Assembly (NCBI RefSeq): GCF_900102545.1
Contig: NZ_FNBN01000001.1
Location: forward strand, 792,477-856,476
Source: Chitinophaga filiformis
GTDB lineage: Bacteria; Bacteroidota; Bacteroidia; Chitinophagales; Chitinophagaceae
Direction: 5' to 3'
DNA: 64,000 bases
Under the pieces are notes generated by a model. That model was not told the origin of the DNA and did not search any database. It was given only the letters and a program-made list of their open reading frames with translations. The translations under genes and the position numbers were made by a program. This document shows, in pieces, positions 1-8,443 of this stretch. How positions within the stretch are numbered: the first letter of the stretch is position 1; each line of letters begins with the position of its first letter.

Positions 1-252
1 AGGAGAGTTTAACCCCTGAGGATCAACACCTCATCTGACTTCCCCCCAAAGCACATCAGCTACAAACAGCACTGTCGAATTGAATAAAGAGACGCCTGAA
101 AACAATATTACGGCCAGGGTATTTTCCCCCATAGCGGCATGTGCTTGTTGCCTCTCATTTCAACGGGTATCATGAGAGAACCTCCCTAAAACAAACCAGG
201 GATAACGCATCGCTGCATTACCCCTGATTCCCAATTACTAATTGCTAATTTC
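1..252. other. Intergenic tail downstream of TonB receptor
   Basis: I see no convincing gene here. The only structure is an imperfect hairpin near 192-228, described separately, and an AT-rich stretch at 228-252 of the type AATTACTAATTGCTAATT that recurs in other intergenic regions of the window. A 21-codon reading frame on the minus strand exists but has no protein-like support. Confidence 0.5.
192..228 (-). terminator. Probable terminator of the first TonB receptor
   Basis: Read on the minus strand, an imperfect stem (CAGGGGTAATGC pairing with GCGTTATCCCTG, with a wobble and a mismatch) is followed by TTTGTTTT. It lies about 25-60 nt past the receptor stop codon. This is a moderately good rho-independent terminator. 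Confidence 0.5.
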
Positions 253-3200
253 TTAGAAGCTATATCTTAAGCCCAACTGCATCTGGTGTCTGCTACCAAA
301 GAAATCTCTGGAGTAAGGAGTACCAGGATTAGACCAGGTGTATACCGGGTAAGCGGTAGGAGAACCTGCAGCCTTGCTGCTCAGACCTACGCTTGCAGTA
401 GAGTTGAACGTATTTGGAGAGAAGTACTGGATACCCCAATCCTTGTTCAACAGGTTGGTCAGGTTGATGATGTCGTAAGTCAGGGTCAGGGTGTGAGTAG
501 TCTTACCTGCCTTGAAGTTGAAGTCCTGAGTGAAACGGAAGTCAGCCTGTGTATTCCATGGCGTACGGCCACCGTTACGCTCTGTGAACTGTCCTTTACG
601 GGTGCTCAGGTATTTGTCACCTTCTACGTAAGAGAAGAACGCATCAGCCATTGCCTGGTTTTCAGGAGCGAAGAACTTGCGTGCTTCAGCCTGATCTTTC
701 GGAATGTATACTAAGCTAACCTGCTGTGGTGTACCCTGAATGGTCGCGTTCACGAAACCATAAGAGAAAGGCAGGCCGGAAGAAGTATTGAAGAACAGCG
801 CAAAGTTAGAAATGAAACGGCCGTTGTGTTTCCAATCCACTTTATAGCTACCGGTAGCCACGATGCGGTGACGGATGTCGAAGTTGGAGTAAGCCAGCTG
901 CGGATCGTTTGGATTCAGCGCCTGGTTCAGCTGCCAGTTAGACTCCATGGAGTTACGGATACCGTTGGTGATGTCTTTAGACTGACCATAAGTATACGCT
1001 ACGGAGAAGTTCAGACCGAAATCAAATGCCTTGCTTGCCTGACCGGTTACAGCATAACGGTAACCTTTTTTCGTGTTTGACAGCAGGTAAGCATTTGTAA
1101 ACTTAGGATTAATCTTGCTACCGCTATAGATAGGCTGTTGTTTCTGGGTATCGTAGATGTTGTAAGTAGGATTATCCACCAGGTTGATCTGCTGGAATTT
1201 CAGATCATAGATAGTTTTTGTATAGATACCTTCTACTGTGAATTTCCACCTGTTTTCTGTAGAGTAATCCAGCGCCAGGCTGCTTCTCCACATCTGCGGC
1301 ATCTTGAAGTTGTTGTCGATCAGGTCCACCTGTGTAGCGCCGGTTGCATCGTGTACATTAACACCCTGTGCAGCTACGAACTGTGCGCCACCCTGTGGGT
1401 CAACTTTTACCGGATTGCTACCTGCTGCAGGAACAGTGGTTGCATTGAAACGTTTGTCATATGCACCATAGGTAGTACCGTTGTTGTAGTAAGCATAACC
1501 TAACCATGCAAAAGGAATACGACCGGTGAACAGACCTGTTCCGCCACGCAGTACCAGGCTCTGATTGCCATTGATGTCGAAGTTAAAGCCCAGGCGTGGG
1601 GAGATCTGAATATTATTCAGGTATTTATTGTTGATATTTTTAGGCTGTGTGTAGCTATAAGTAGTACCGAAGTTAGGATCTACCGGAGCACCTGTGGTCT
1701 TATCGCTCAGCGCCTGTCTGTTCGGCAGGTTGGTATAATCGAAACGGATACCTGGAGTCAGTTTGAAACGGTCAGTCAGCTGGATCTCGTCCTGCGCATA
1801 CAGGCTATACATACCGATCTTGAACTTAGCAGGAGGATTCGCCATGATATAATCACGGGAATTATCGGTGTAATTAAAGTTAGAACGTACACGGCTAGGA
1901 GCATCAGCCAGGAAAGCATTAATGCTGTCATAATCCACACGGCCATTCCAGGAGTTTACGAAACCATAAGTGATGTTGTAAAACTCGTTGTGGGTACCGA
2001 TGGTGATATTGTGGTTGCCTTTGAGGATGCTCACGTTATCAGTGAATTCAAAGGTCTTCTGTTTCATGTTGAAGATAGCTGCCTCACGGTCTGTACCCAG
2101 GAAGATGGTACCACCTCTGGATTTGATCTGGATCTGAGCCAGGGATGGATCGGAAGTCGGATCACGATAGTCGTGGATGCTTGAGTAACCGAGGATCAGG
2201 CTGTTTGAAACAGTATTGCTGAAACGGCTTTTCAGTTCCGCAACAGTAGAGGTCTGGTTGTTCACCTGTTTGTAGTCGATACCACCGAAGCGGAAGTTCT
2301 GCTGGTCACGCTCCAGGTTAGTTGCTTCTGAAGTGATGGTATTGTTACGTAATGACAACTGGTGTTTATCATTGATATTCCAGTCTAAACGGTTGAAGAA
2401 CTTATTAGAATTAGCATAAATGGATGTGTTGCTATAAGTTCCCGGATCGTATTTACCGGATTTAGTCACATCGAGGCTCAGCATGTGCTGACGGATTGCT
2501 TCTGCTTCCTGTACGGTGATCAGAGGCATATCCGCAGAACCTGCACCCAGGATAACCGGGTCGCGGCGGCGTGCTATCTCTTCGTTGGTGAAGAAGAATA
2601 ATTTATCCTTGATGATAGGGAAACCTAATCTTATACCAGTCTGGTAATCATGGAAGTCGGAAGGCAGTTTGGAACCATCACCTGCGTTGTTCTTACCGAT
2701 CATACCTGCGTTACGGCCAAAACCGTATACAGAGCCATGGAACTCATTGGTACCACTACGGGTTACCGCGTTGATGCTACCACCCAGGAAGTTACCAATC
2801 TTCACATCGTAAGGAGCCAGGTAAACCTGGATATCCTGGATCGCATCCAGCGATACCGGGTTAGAGCGGGTGCTGCTACCAGGCTGGCCAGAGCTATTGG
2901 TCTGTCCACCGAGAGAAGGGCTGAAGCCGATCGCATCGTTGTTGATAGCACCATCCAGTGTTACGTTATTATAGCGGTAGTTGGTACCCAGGAAGGAGTT
3001 GTTATTACTCTGTGGAGTACCACGGGTAAAGTCCTGGAAGCTACGGTTAATGGAAGGAAGGGTCTTTAACGCGTTCTGGCCTACTTTAAAGCCAGCGCCG
3101 GATTTATTCGCAGTATTACCTTTCACCACTACTTCACTCAGGGCGGTAGTAGCGTCAGTCAGCTGGAAGTTGAACGTGCTGCTACCCAGTGACAGGTTCA

Positions 3201-3534
3201 GGTCACGACTTTCTTCTGTTTTATAACCAATGAAGGAAACTGTTATAACATAAGGGCCACCTGGATTGATGTTGTTGATCAGGTAACGGCCATCTGCGTT
3301 GGTTTGAGCACCGTAACGCGTTCCTGTTGATGTGTTTACCGCCAGTACTGTTACGCCTGGCAAGGCTTCGCCTTTACCGCTAACTATCTTCCCGGAGATC
3401 TGGGAAGTAGTGATCTGTGCTCTTAGGTTGGCTACAGACAGTACAAGGATACCGATAAATAACAATAACGAATAGAATTGCTTGTTCACGCCTTTTGAAT
3501 TTTGACGCAAACGTATCCCTGCTACATTACGCAT
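253..3534 (-). CDS. Oar-like TonB-dependent outer-membrane receptor
   Basis: A 1093-aa outer-membrane protein. Residues about 1-40 form a long signal peptide ending near NLRAQ. A carboxypeptidase-regulatory-like beta-sandwich follows (about 44-125, GKGEALPGVTVLAVN), then a plug domain (about 130-260) and a large beta-barrel ending in the typical aromatic RYSF. The segment around residue 250 (GGSINAVTRSGTNEFHGS) is characteristic of the Oar/OmpA-related subfamily, larger than classical siderophore receptors. No SusD partner is adjacent, so the substrate is unknown. The upstream region carries two arrays of 11-bp-spaced TGTTA-type repeats and a -7 element, which suggests regulation by a PhoB-like activator (inference). 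It appears monocistronic, with a terminator just downstream. Confidence 0.9.
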   Translation of the reverse strand: MRNVAGIRLRQNSKGVNKQFYSLLLFIGILVLSVANLRAQITTSQISGKIVSGKGEALPGVTVLAVNTSTGTRYGAQTNADGRYLINNINPGGPYVITVSFIGYKTEESRDLNLSLGSSTFNFQLTDATTALSEVVVKGNTANKSGAGFKVGQNALKTLPSINRSFQDFTRGTPQSNNNSFLGTNYRYNNVTLDGAINNDAIGFSPSLGGQTNSSGQPGSSTRSNPVSLDAIQDIQVYLAPYDVKIGNFLGGSINAVTRSGTNEFHGSVYGFGRNAGMIGKNNAGDGSKLPSDFHDYQTGIRLGFPIIKDKLFFFTNEEIARRRDPVILGAGSADMPLITVQEAEAIRQHMLSLDVTKSGKYDPGTYSNTSIYANSNKFFNRLDWNINDKHQLSLRNNTITSEATNLERDQQNFRFGGIDYKQVNNQTSTVAELKSRFSNTVSNSLILGYSSIHDYRDPTSDPSLAQIQIKSRGGTIFLGTDREAAIFNMKQKTFEFTDNVSILKGNHNITIGTHNEFYNITYGFVNSWNGRVDYDSINAFLADAPSRVRSNFNYTDNSRDYIMANPPAKFKIGMYSLYAQDEIQLTDRFKLTPGIRFDYTNLPNRQALSDKTTGAPVDPNFGTTYSYTQPKNINNKYLNNIQISPRLGFNFDINGNQSLVLRGGTGLFTGRIPFAWLGYAYYNNGTTYGAYDKRFNATTVPAAGSNPVKVDPQGGAQFVAAQGVNVHDATGATQVDLIDNNFKMPQMWRSSLALDYSTENRWKFTVEGIYTKTIYDLKFQQINLVDNPTYNIYDTQKQQPIYSGSKINPKFTNAYLLSNTKKGYRYAVTGQASKAFDFGLNFSVAYTYGQSKDITNGIRNSMESNWQLNQALNPNDPQLAYSNFDIRHRIVATGSYKVDWKHNGRFISNFALFFNTSSGLPFSYGFVNATIQGTPQQVSLVYIPKDQAEARKFFAPENQAMADAFFSYVEGDKYLSTRKGQFTERNGGRTPWNTQADFRFTQDFNFKAGKTTHTLTLTYDIINLTNLLNKDWGIQYFSPNTFNSTASVGLSSKAAGSPTAYPVYTWSNPGTPYSRDFFGSRHQMQLGLRYSF

Positions 3535-3535
3535 A

Positions 3536-3564
3536 TGTTAACACAATATTAAATTAATGTTAAC
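3536..3564 (-). promoter_or_regulatory. Start-proximal array of three 11-bp-spaced repeats
   Basis: TGTTAACA at 3536, TATTAAAT at 3547 and TGTTAACA at 3558 are spaced by exactly 11 bp and begin 2 bp upstream of the receptor ATG. The outer copies are perfect 8-bp palindromes. The half-site and spacing match the other arrays in this window, but there is no -7 element 9 bp away, so the role here is unclear. It could be a repressing or leader-bound site, or coincidence in AT-rich DNA. Confidence 0.4.
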
Positions 3565-3784
3565 ACACGAGCGCACGTATCATATTCAACGACTTATGGA
3601 TAAGCCATTAAACTATGTGAGTAATATTTTCTGTTGGGCTTGTTGATTTCCTACTCGTTTTCCAGGCATAGATACAGGAAGCATGAGTTACGAAGCAGAC
3701 AATGTTCTATTCATACAAGCTTATCAGCATGCAGAAACAAAAGGAGGGAATTCGCAATAGGTTTCCATTTTGTTCGCATTATTT

Positions 3785-3852
3785 CAAAAATAAAAATCGT
3801 GTGTTAAGAGAGTGTTACCGCAATATTAACTTTCAAGATCAAGTGTGTTAAG
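3785..3852 (-). promoter_or_regulatory. Pho-box-like array and -7 element of Oar-like receptor
   Basis: On the plus strand TGTTAAG (3802), TGTTACC (3813), TATTAAC (3824) and TGTTAAG (3846) lie in one 11-bp register, with one register position (3835) not matching. Exactly 9 bp separates the array from CAAAAATA at 3785-3792, which on the minus strand is TATTTTTG, a perfect Bacteroidota -7 element (TAnnTTTG). The same repeat-9 bp-element layout occurs upstream of the genes starting at 12790 and 13406. PhoB-type activators bind 7-bp direct repeats separated by 4 bp, so this fits a Pho box (inference). Confidence 0.65.
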
Positions 3853-3956
3853 TTTTTCCTAATGTAACCTTTCTTCTTGCGATACCGTTTTACATACGGA
3901 ATCTCCTGCATATGAAAGTAATTCCTAAAGCCTGATCTATATACTGTACTGTGGCA

Positions 3957-4487
3957 TCAACTGCCGCCTGTAGCCCCCTCATCTTTTTTTCCAGGCTTTG
4001 TTGTTTTGATGATCTGCCCTGTGTTAAATGACAGGGCAGTTTCGTGTTTAGGTTCCGCTATTACAAAAAGACTGTTGATCCGGCTGATAGCATCCAGCCG
4101 GGAGAGTTTATTGGTAATAAATAGCTCGTATTCTTCCAGATCTGCTACCATTACTTTCAGCAGATAATCATAAGGTCCGTTGATCTTATAACATTCCATT
4201 ACTTCCGGGAAAGCGTTCACCTTTGATTCAAACAGCAGGAATACATCGTGGCCGTGTTCCTTCAGCGTTATATTGGCGAAGGCAGTCACATGTTTACCCA
4301 TCCTCTTCCTGTCCAGGATAGCTACATACCCTTTTATATATCCTTCACATTCCAGCCGCTTTATTCTTTCAAAAATGGAGGTCACTGATTTTCCCAGTCT
4401 GGCCGCTATTTCTTTATTGGTGAGACGAGCGTCTTCCTGTAACAGATCCAGTATATGCAGGTCGGTTTCATCTAACGTGAAATGCAT
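3957..4487 (-). CDS. Lrp/AsnC-family transcriptional regulator
   Basis: A 176-aa DNA-binding regulator using the ATG at 4487 (MHFTLDETDLHILDLL), the usual Lrp N-terminus. The longer reading frame to 4526 would add 13 residues unlike the family. The N-terminal winged helix-turn-helix is at about residues 5-55 (DARLTNKEIAARLG then SVTSIFERIKRLE). The C-terminal RAM ligand-binding domain follows to about 150, and the last 25 residues form a basic tail. Family members sense amino acids or related metabolites and bind as octamers. The gene is divergent from phosphoenolpyruvate synthase with 178 bp between the starts, so control of that gene and of itself is plausible but not shown. Confidence 0.9.
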   Translation of the reverse strand: MHFTLDETDLHILDLLQEDARLTNKEIAARLGKSVTSIFERIKRLECEGYIKGYVAILDRKRMGKHVTAFANITLKEHGHDVFLLFESKVNAFPEVMECYKINGPYDYLLKVMVADLEEYELFITNKLSRLDAISRINSLFVIAEPKHETALSFNTGQIIKTTKPGKKDEGATGGS

Positions 4488-4562
4488 TGGGGAATATTTT
4501 ACTAAAAGTACATAGAATAAAGACACTACTTCAGAAAAAAAATCATGATTTACAGCCCTTTA

Positions 4563-4570
4563 TAGATTTG
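4563..4570 (+). promoter_or_regulatory. -7 promoter element for ppsA
   Basis: TAGATTTG matches the Bacteroidota -7 consensus TAnnTTTG exactly. It would place the transcript start near 4577 and give an approximately 90-nt leader before the ATG at 4666. No clear -33 TTTG is seen. Confidence 0.5.
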
Positions 4571-4665
4571 TTTTCGCCTTTAGCAGCCATCTGCATTTCT
4601 GTTTACAATAATCATGACCTTTATCCTGACGCGCCAACTATCATACACCAAAATTTATCTCATTG

Positions 4666-7095
4666 ATGGAAACAAGAATTGTAATTCCTCTACAGGCATT
4701 AGGCCTGGAGGATATCCCTATCGTAGGTGGAAAATGCGCCTCGTTAGGGGAAATGATTGCCAACCTTTCAAAAGCAGGCATTAATATCCCCTCCGGATTC
4801 GCCATTACAACTACTGCCTATTATCAATTCCTGCGCCATAGTGGCCTGGAAGAGTATATTCGGGAACAGATCGAAGGCATTGATTTCGACTCACTGGTTA
4901 CATTACGCCGGGCAGGCCAGCGGATCAGGCAGGCCATCAGCAACACCAAATTTCCCCATGAACTCAGCACTGAGATTATCAGTGCTTATATGGACCTGTC
5001 AAGGGAATATGGTCAGGATATCACTGATGTAGCTGTGCGTTCTTCCGCTACTACTGAAGACTTACCAGACGCATCCTTTGCCGGTCAGCAGGAAACCTAT
5101 CTGAATGTACGTGGTCCTGCCGCACTTATTGATGCAGTGCGTAACTGCTTTGCCTCCCTTTTTACAGACAGGGCCATCAGCTACCGTCAGAACTTTGGAT
5201 ACGACCATTTCAGCATAGGTCTGTCAGTGTGTGTACAGAAAATGGTACGCTCCGACCTTGGCGCTGCAGGCGTAGCCTTTTCACTGGATACAGAATCCGG
5301 GTTTAAAGATGTCGTGGTGATCAACGGGGCATTCGGCCTGGGAGAAATGGTCGTACAGGGAGCAGTATCCCCCGATGAGTTTATCGTGTTCAAACCCGCG
5401 CTCAATGGTAAGTTTACACCTATTATTGAGAAGCGCCTGGGCATCAAAGACAAGATGATGATCTATGGGGAAAGCAACGACCAGCGTACAAAAGTAATAC
5501 CTGTTGAAAGAGGCAACCAACAGCGGTTCTGCCTGAGAGACAAACAGATTATGCAACTGGCGGAATGGGTATGTAAAATAGAAGACTACTATACGCAGTT
5601 AAAAGGTAAATGGTGTCCCATGGATATCGAGTGGGCACTGGATGGATTGAGCAATGAATTGTTCATCGTACAGGCTCGTCCGGAAACCATCCATTCCCAG
5701 AAGGAACATCACACTATTACCTCATACGCCATTGAAAGCAAAACCACGCCGCTGTTGAAAGGGATAGCGGTAGGAGATAAGATCGCCTCCGGAAAGGTTA
5801 ATATCCTGTTTTCCCTGGACAAACGTGTTACAGAAGGTACCGAATTCAAAGCCGGTGATGTACTGGTAACAGACATGACCGACCCTGACTGGGAACCTAT
5901 CATGAAAATGGCGGCGGCCATTGTCACCAATAAAGGTGGCAGAACATGTCATGCAGCCATTGTAGCCAGAGAGATGGGTATCCCTGCTATCGTTGGCTGT
6001 GGTAATGCAACAGAAATACTATCTACCGGACAGGATATTACGATCAGCTGTGCGGAAGGAGATGAAGGCATTATCTATGAAGGCCTGGTGCCATTCAAAG
6101 AAACCTCCCTTGACCTGCGGGAACTACCTGAGATCAAAACAGCGCTGATGCTGAACGTGGCGTCGCCCGCTATGGCTTTCCAGTTCTCACATCTGCCTAA
6201 CAAAGGTGTAGGACTGGCCAGAGAGGAATTCATCATCAACAACTACATAAAAGTTCATCCCCTTGCGTTGCTGCATCACAAGTCATTGAACGATGCAAGT
6301 CTGACTGCCGATATCATGCAGCTGATCAGAGGGTACGATGATGAAGAAGCTTACTTCGTGCAGAAGCTTGCTTATGGTATTGCAAAGATTGCAGCTGCAT
6401 TCCACCCGGGTAAAGTCATTGTACGGTTCTCAGATTTCAAGAGCAATGAATACTACAATCTCTTAGGTGGAAAATATTTCGAACCGGAAGAGGAGAATCC
6501 GATGATCGGCTGGCGCGGCGCATCACGGTATTACTCTGAGAAATACAAAGCAGCCTTTGCATTGGAATGTAAGGCCATCAAGAAAGTAAGAGAAGAAATG
6601 GGCCTGAAGAATGTAGTAGTGATGATCCCTTTCTGCAGAACAGTAGATGAACTGCTGATGGTGCTCGATACCATGAAGCAGTATGGTATAGAAAGGGGCC
6701 GGAACGGGCTGGAAGTATACCTAATGGCAGAAATACCATCCAATATCATGATGGCGGAAGAATTTGCCGCACATATAGATGGCTTCTCCATTGGCTCCAA
6801 CGACCTTACCCAGCTTACACTGGGCCTGGATCGCGACTCTGCCCTGATTGCGGGCTTATATAATGAACGCAATCCGGCAGTATTAAGGATGATCAGTATG
6901 CTGATTACAGCGGCCAAGAAACAACATGTGAAAGTGGGCATCTGCGGTCAGGGTCCATCTGATTTCCCTGACTTCACAAAGTTCCTCGTAGAACAAGGTA
7001 TCGACAGTATTTCAGTAACGCCTGATGCGCTGACTAAAACCGTCAAGGCGATCCATGAAGCGGAAGAAATGAAAGAGCAAATCCCTTACGTATAG
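4666..7095 (+). CDS. ppsA: Phosphoenolpyruvate synthase
   Basis: An 809-aa cytoplasmic enzyme that converts pyruvate, ATP and water to phosphoenolpyruvate, AMP and phosphate, the entry to gluconeogenesis. The ATP-grasp nucleotide-binding domain spans about 1-345 (IPIVGGKCASLGEM near the start, DVAVRSSATTEDLPDASFAG near 122). The swivelling phosphohistidine domain is at about 375-465, with the catalytic histidine in GGRTCHAAIVAREMG. The C-terminal PEP-binding barrel ends with the catalytic cysteine region VGICGQGPSD near 768. Length is typical. The ATG at 4666 is preferred over an in-frame TTG one codon earlier. It is divergent from the Lrp-type regulator. Degradative growth on amino acids or sugars acids would need it. 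Confidence 0.95.
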   Translation: METRIVIPLQALGLEDIPIVGGKCASLGEMIANLSKAGINIPSGFAITTTAYYQFLRHSGLEEYIREQIEGIDFDSLVTLRRAGQRIRQAISNTKFPHELSTEIISAYMDLSREYGQDITDVAVRSSATTEDLPDASFAGQQETYLNVRGPAALIDAVRNCFASLFTDRAISYRQNFGYDHFSIGLSVCVQKMVRSDLGAAGVAFSLDTESGFKDVVVINGAFGLGEMVVQGAVSPDEFIVFKPALNGKFTPIIEKRLGIKDKMMIYGESNDQRTKVIPVERGNQQRFCLRDKQIMQLAEWVCKIEDYYTQLKGKWCPMDIEWALDGLSNELFIVQARPETIHSQKEHHTITSYAIESKTTPLLKGIAVGDKIASGKVNILFSLDKRVTEGTEFKAGDVLVTDMTDPDWEPIMKMAAAIVTNKGGRTCHAAIVAREMGIPAIVGCGNATEILSTGQDITISCAEGDEGIIYEGLVPFKETSLDLRELPEIKTALMLNVASPAMAFQFSHLPNKGVGLAREEFIINNYIKVHPLALLHHKSLNDASLTADIMQLIRGYDDEEAYFVQKLAYGIAKIAAAFHPGKVIVRFSDFKSNEYYNLLGGKYFEPEEENPMIGWRGASRYYSEKYKAAFALECKAIKKVREEMGLKNVVVMIPFCRTVDELLMVLDTMKQYGIERGRNGLEVYLMAEIPSNIMMAEEFAAHIDGFSIGSNDLTQLTLGLDRDSALIAGLYNERNPAVLRMISMLITAAKKQHVKVGICGQGPSDFPDFTKFLVEQGIDSISVTPDALTKTVKAIHEAEEMKEQIPYV

Positions 7096-7108
7096 TCTAT
7101 ATAAGCAG

Positions 7109-7139
7109 AACAGCGGGCACTGTGATGGTACCCGCTGTT
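7109..7139. terminator. Bidirectional hairpin between ppsA and metalloprotease
   Basis: A perfect 9-bp stem (AACAGCGGG pairing with CCCGCTGTT) with a 13-nt loop sits between two convergent genes. There is no strong T-run on either side, so termination is likely but may be inefficient. Confidence 0.5.
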
Positions 7140-7146
7140 ACTGCGC

Positions 7147-8244
7147 CTATTGAATAGTAATTGTCTTGCTTGCCCAACTGCTTACACAGGTAGGTGTAGT
7201 AATCCTGGTCCTGAACACATAAGTACCGGGCGCCAAGCTAGGTACCTGGAACTCTATGTCAGAATCAGTCGAAGTATAATTATAACCGGTGGCACTGTTG
7301 GTGATCTGCCATTCTACAAGACTAACAGGTCCTCTGTATGAAGGATACAGTGTACCGGAAGCAGAACCGGAAGATTCTACGGAAGACCGGTTAATGTACG
7401 TCTGTAAATTACAGTTAAGCGGATATAATGTATTTACCGCTAACTTGTCATAAGAGCTTAACAGTACATTACCATTATTGGTGTTGCGATTGAATACTGC
7501 CATCATAACAGAACTAGGATCATGTACCGTAATGTTGGGGAAATAGTTTCCTCCGACCCATAAACCATCCTGGCTGTTAGGTTCCCCGTTAATATCCCAG
7601 TCAGTGTGGCGTAATCCCAACATATGGCCCATTTCATGGGTCAATATCCAGCTGATCTGGTTACTGGTTAAACCCAATGCATTAATATAGTTCTGATTGA
7701 CAAGTATATTATAACCTGGCACACCGTTCAGATCCGGTACTCCGGGGAAGTCAGCCGATGCCAGTGTAGTTCCTGGTAGGGAGGTAAAAATAAGGTTCCA
7801 GTCAATTCCCTGATCGGTTTGGAACAAGATATGAAAATTAAGATTCGAGCCTGCCGCGTTCCACTCATAAACTGCCCTGTTCAAAGCAGAGTAATAAGTA
7901 GCATTAGACCACCATGCGTCTGAAGCATATATCCTGATGTTGTTAAAGGATAATGATTGATCGCTGTGAGCATGACGGTCATTGGGATTTACTACAGGAA
8001 TACGGAATGTGTCCAGGAATTTCTTTGCAATTATGATATCGTTTTCTACAACAAAAACTGAATCATAGCATTTTACAGAAGATCTTTTAAATCCTAGTTT
8101 CTCAATCTTGGCGAGATACTTCTCATCAATAGGGTCCTGGTTTTCTTTGGGAGTTGCTGGCTGAGAGATGTCATTCTTCTTACAGGCAACAAAACAAATT
8201 GAAAGTAGCAGCGCTATTCCGAATAGCGAAGATGTGATTTTCAT
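7147..8244 (-). CDS. M57-like secreted zinc metalloprotease lipoprotein
   Basis: A 365-aa precursor. Residues 1-21 are a lipoprotein signal peptide with the lipobox ending at Cys21 (ICFVACKKN). The catalytic motif HEMGHMLGLRH at 203-213 supplies the zinc ligands His203, His207 and His213 with Glu204 as the base, which is a metzincin-type site. The flanking sequence (NNIRIYASDAWW, YEWNA) resembles the dual-action HEIGH/M57 peptidases of Bacteroidota and Myxococcus. The last 90 residues (about 275-365) look like an Ig- or fibronectin-like beta domain. The likely location is the outer membrane, facing outside. The substrate is unknown. It is a single gene ended by a hairpin shared with ppsA. Confidence 0.8.
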   Translation of the reverse strand: MKITSSLFGIALLLSICFVACKKNDISQPATPKENQDPIDEKYLAKIEKLGFKRSSVKCYDSVFVVENDIIIAKKFLDTFRIPVVNPNDRHAHSDQSLSFNNIRIYASDAWWSNATYYSALNRAVYEWNAAGSNLNFHILFQTDQGIDWNLIFTSLPGTTLASADFPGVPDLNGVPGYNILVNQNYINALGLTSNQISWILTHEMGHMLGLRHTDWDINGEPNSQDGLWVGGNYFPNITVHDPSSVMMAVFNRNTNNGNVLLSSYDKLAVNTLYPLNCNLQTYINRSSVESSGSASGTLYPSYRGPVSLVEWQITNSATGYNYTSTDSDIEFQVPSLAPGTYVFRTRITTPTCVSSWASKTITIQ

Positions 8245-8385
8245 TGAGGGCTCAATTAAAAAGTTAACAAAATAATTAGGGTATATCGTTAGATAAGATA
8301 GCGTATCCCAATCAAAGGGAATATTAAGAAATCGTTAAGCGCACTCAAAGAGAAGATAGCGTATATCATACAACGTAGGGTATCA

Positions 8386-8419
8386 ACAAAAAAGAGGGAT
8401 AGACATAAGTCCATCCCTC
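8386..8419 (-). terminator. Rho-independent terminator of the lipoprotein gene
   Basis: Read on the minus strand, an 11-bp stem with one G-U pair (arms 8394-8404 and 8409-8419) and a 4-nt loop is followed by a run of six T. It starts 24 nt past the stop codon at 8444. This is a canonical terminator. Confidence 0.85.
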
Positions 8420-8443
8420 CTGATAAACAGTTATATACAAAGA

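Larger units (their letters stand above)
3535..3956. other. Intergenic region upstream of Oar-like receptor
   Basis: 422 bp without a gene, between the Lrp-type regulator stop and the receptor start. It holds the regulatory arrays at 3536-3564 and 3802-3852 and the -7 element at 3785-3792. The predicted transcript would have a leader of about 245 nt. I recognise no riboswitch in it. Confidence 0.6.

Noticed and set aside
286..3226. Several plus-strand reading frames of 64-142 codons
   Set aside because: They lie entirely inside the TonB receptor gene on the other strand, with compositions that mirror it. They are shadows of the real gene.
8322..8339. Two TTAAG half-sites (TATTAAG, CGTTAAG) at 11-bp spacing upstream of the M57-like protease
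   Set aside because: Only two copies, and no -7 element lies 9 bp away. The spacing can occur by chance in this AT-rich region, so the protease is not counted in the putative Pho regulon.
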